From G020354645 sp050053515 (GTDB lineage Bacteria; Desulfobacterota; Desulfobacteria; Desulfobacterales; G020354645), in the NCBI GenBank assembly GCA_050053515.1, contig JASFTQ010000296.1, positions 1-6,109 on the forward strand: a stretch of 6,109 bases of DNA, written 5' to 3'. A program made the position numbers and the translations under genes. Shown piece by piece: positions 5,828-6,109 of the stretch. The notes beneath the pieces were generated by a model that worked only from the letters and a program-made list of their open reading frames with translations, made no database searches and was not told the DNA's origin. The stretch's first letter is position 1; every line of letters begins with the position of its first letter.

Positions 5828-5855
5828 CCTCAGTCCTCCCCCGTCAAGGGGGAGG
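5828..5855. repeat. CCTCAGTCCTCCCCC repeat, copy 2, with full hairpin
   Basis: The shared 20-bp stretch continues into a perfect 8-bp hairpin, CCTCCCCC (5835-5842), loop GTCAA, GGGGGAGG (5848-5855), followed by a run of seven A. On the minus strand the hairpin is preceded by T and not followed by it, so it is not a standard terminator for either direction. It resembles a dispersed intergenic palindrome. Confidence 0.6.
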
Positions 5856-5866
5856 AAAAAAACAGC

Positions 5867-5916
5867 TGCCCCCTTGCGCACCGCCGCTGTAGCGGCTTTG
5901 GCGCACCGCGACTTGC
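5867..5916. repeat. GC-rich hairpin repeat, copy 2
   Basis: This is the partner of 5440-5490. It contains a perfect small hairpin, GCCGC-TGTA-GCGGC (5883-5896). It begins 11 bp after the copy-2 C/G hairpin, so the two repeat types sit together on the upstream side of the tsaP promoter. Confidence 0.55.
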
Positions 5917-5930
5917 TGCGGGGCGCTTCA

Positions 5931-6109
5931 CTTTTCGAAAAACCTCGTCTATTATAAGTCGGTCAATCGCTATAAAATAATTTAAAATTATTAAAACTTT
6001 TTATATTCAAAGTATTTCTTTGTATTACACTTTTTGTTACACGGTTTTTTATTTCAATAGCCGCCTTAACAGACAATCTAATAATATTCAGCATTATTTA
6101 AGCATGTTA
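5931..6109. other. AT-rich terminal stretch, nothing recognised
   Basis: Very AT-rich sequence without an open frame or RNA gene. A perfect AT palindrome, AATAATTT-A-AAATTATT (5976-5992), and a doubled TTACAC are visible but common in such composition. It may be the upstream region of a gene beyond the window. Confidence 0.4.

Noticed and set aside
5976..5992. AT palindrome as operator or origin element
   Set aside because: The region is so AT-rich that such a palindrome is expected by chance, and no DnaA-box-like motif or linked gene is visible.

Overview
The window carries a type IV pilus neighbourhood with three protein genes. In order they are the 3' part of a pilY1-type gene (+ strand, running in from the left edge), a complete pilB-type extension ATPase gene (+), and a complete gene for a secreted LysM protein (-) that looks like TsaP, the factor that ties the PilQ secretin to peptidoglycan. 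The protein types, the moderate GC content, the AT-rich spacers and the style of the intergenic repeats suggest a Gram-negative bacterium of the Desulfobacterota (old Deltaproteobacteria). That placement is an inference; no rRNA or other phylogenetic marker is present.

Layout: 2-1504 encodes the last 500 residues of the PilY1 beta-propeller, with no start in the window. A long stem-loop (1512-1553) closes that unit. A strong sigma70-type promoter (1639-1667, TTGACA, 17 bp, TATATT) then drives pilB (best start ATG 1771, stop 3576). After pilB come a set of 7-bp-period repeats, a hairpin/T-tract terminator (3686-3720) and about 540 bp without a convincing gene, holding three more 7-bp-period arrays. 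The tsaP-like gene (5396 to 4257, minus strand) converges on pilB. Its best promoter lies at 5726-5697, so its leader is about 300 nt and is filled with GC-rich hairpins and diverged repeats. Related repeats recur upstream of the promoter (5828-5916). The last ~180 bp are AT-rich with nothing recognisable.

Functionally, PilB would polymerise pilin from the cytoplasm, PilY1 would act at or near the fibre tip as a calcium-dependent adhesin or regulator, and the LysM protein would fix the outer-membrane secretin to the cell wall. I see no defence system, CRISPR array, transposase or other clearly new machinery. The points most worth following are the four different heptameric arrays packed into the pilB-tsaP spacer, the four calcium-loop-like motifs in PilY1, the degenerate c-di-GMP-type N-terminus of PilB, and the repeat-filled leader of the tsaP-like gene.
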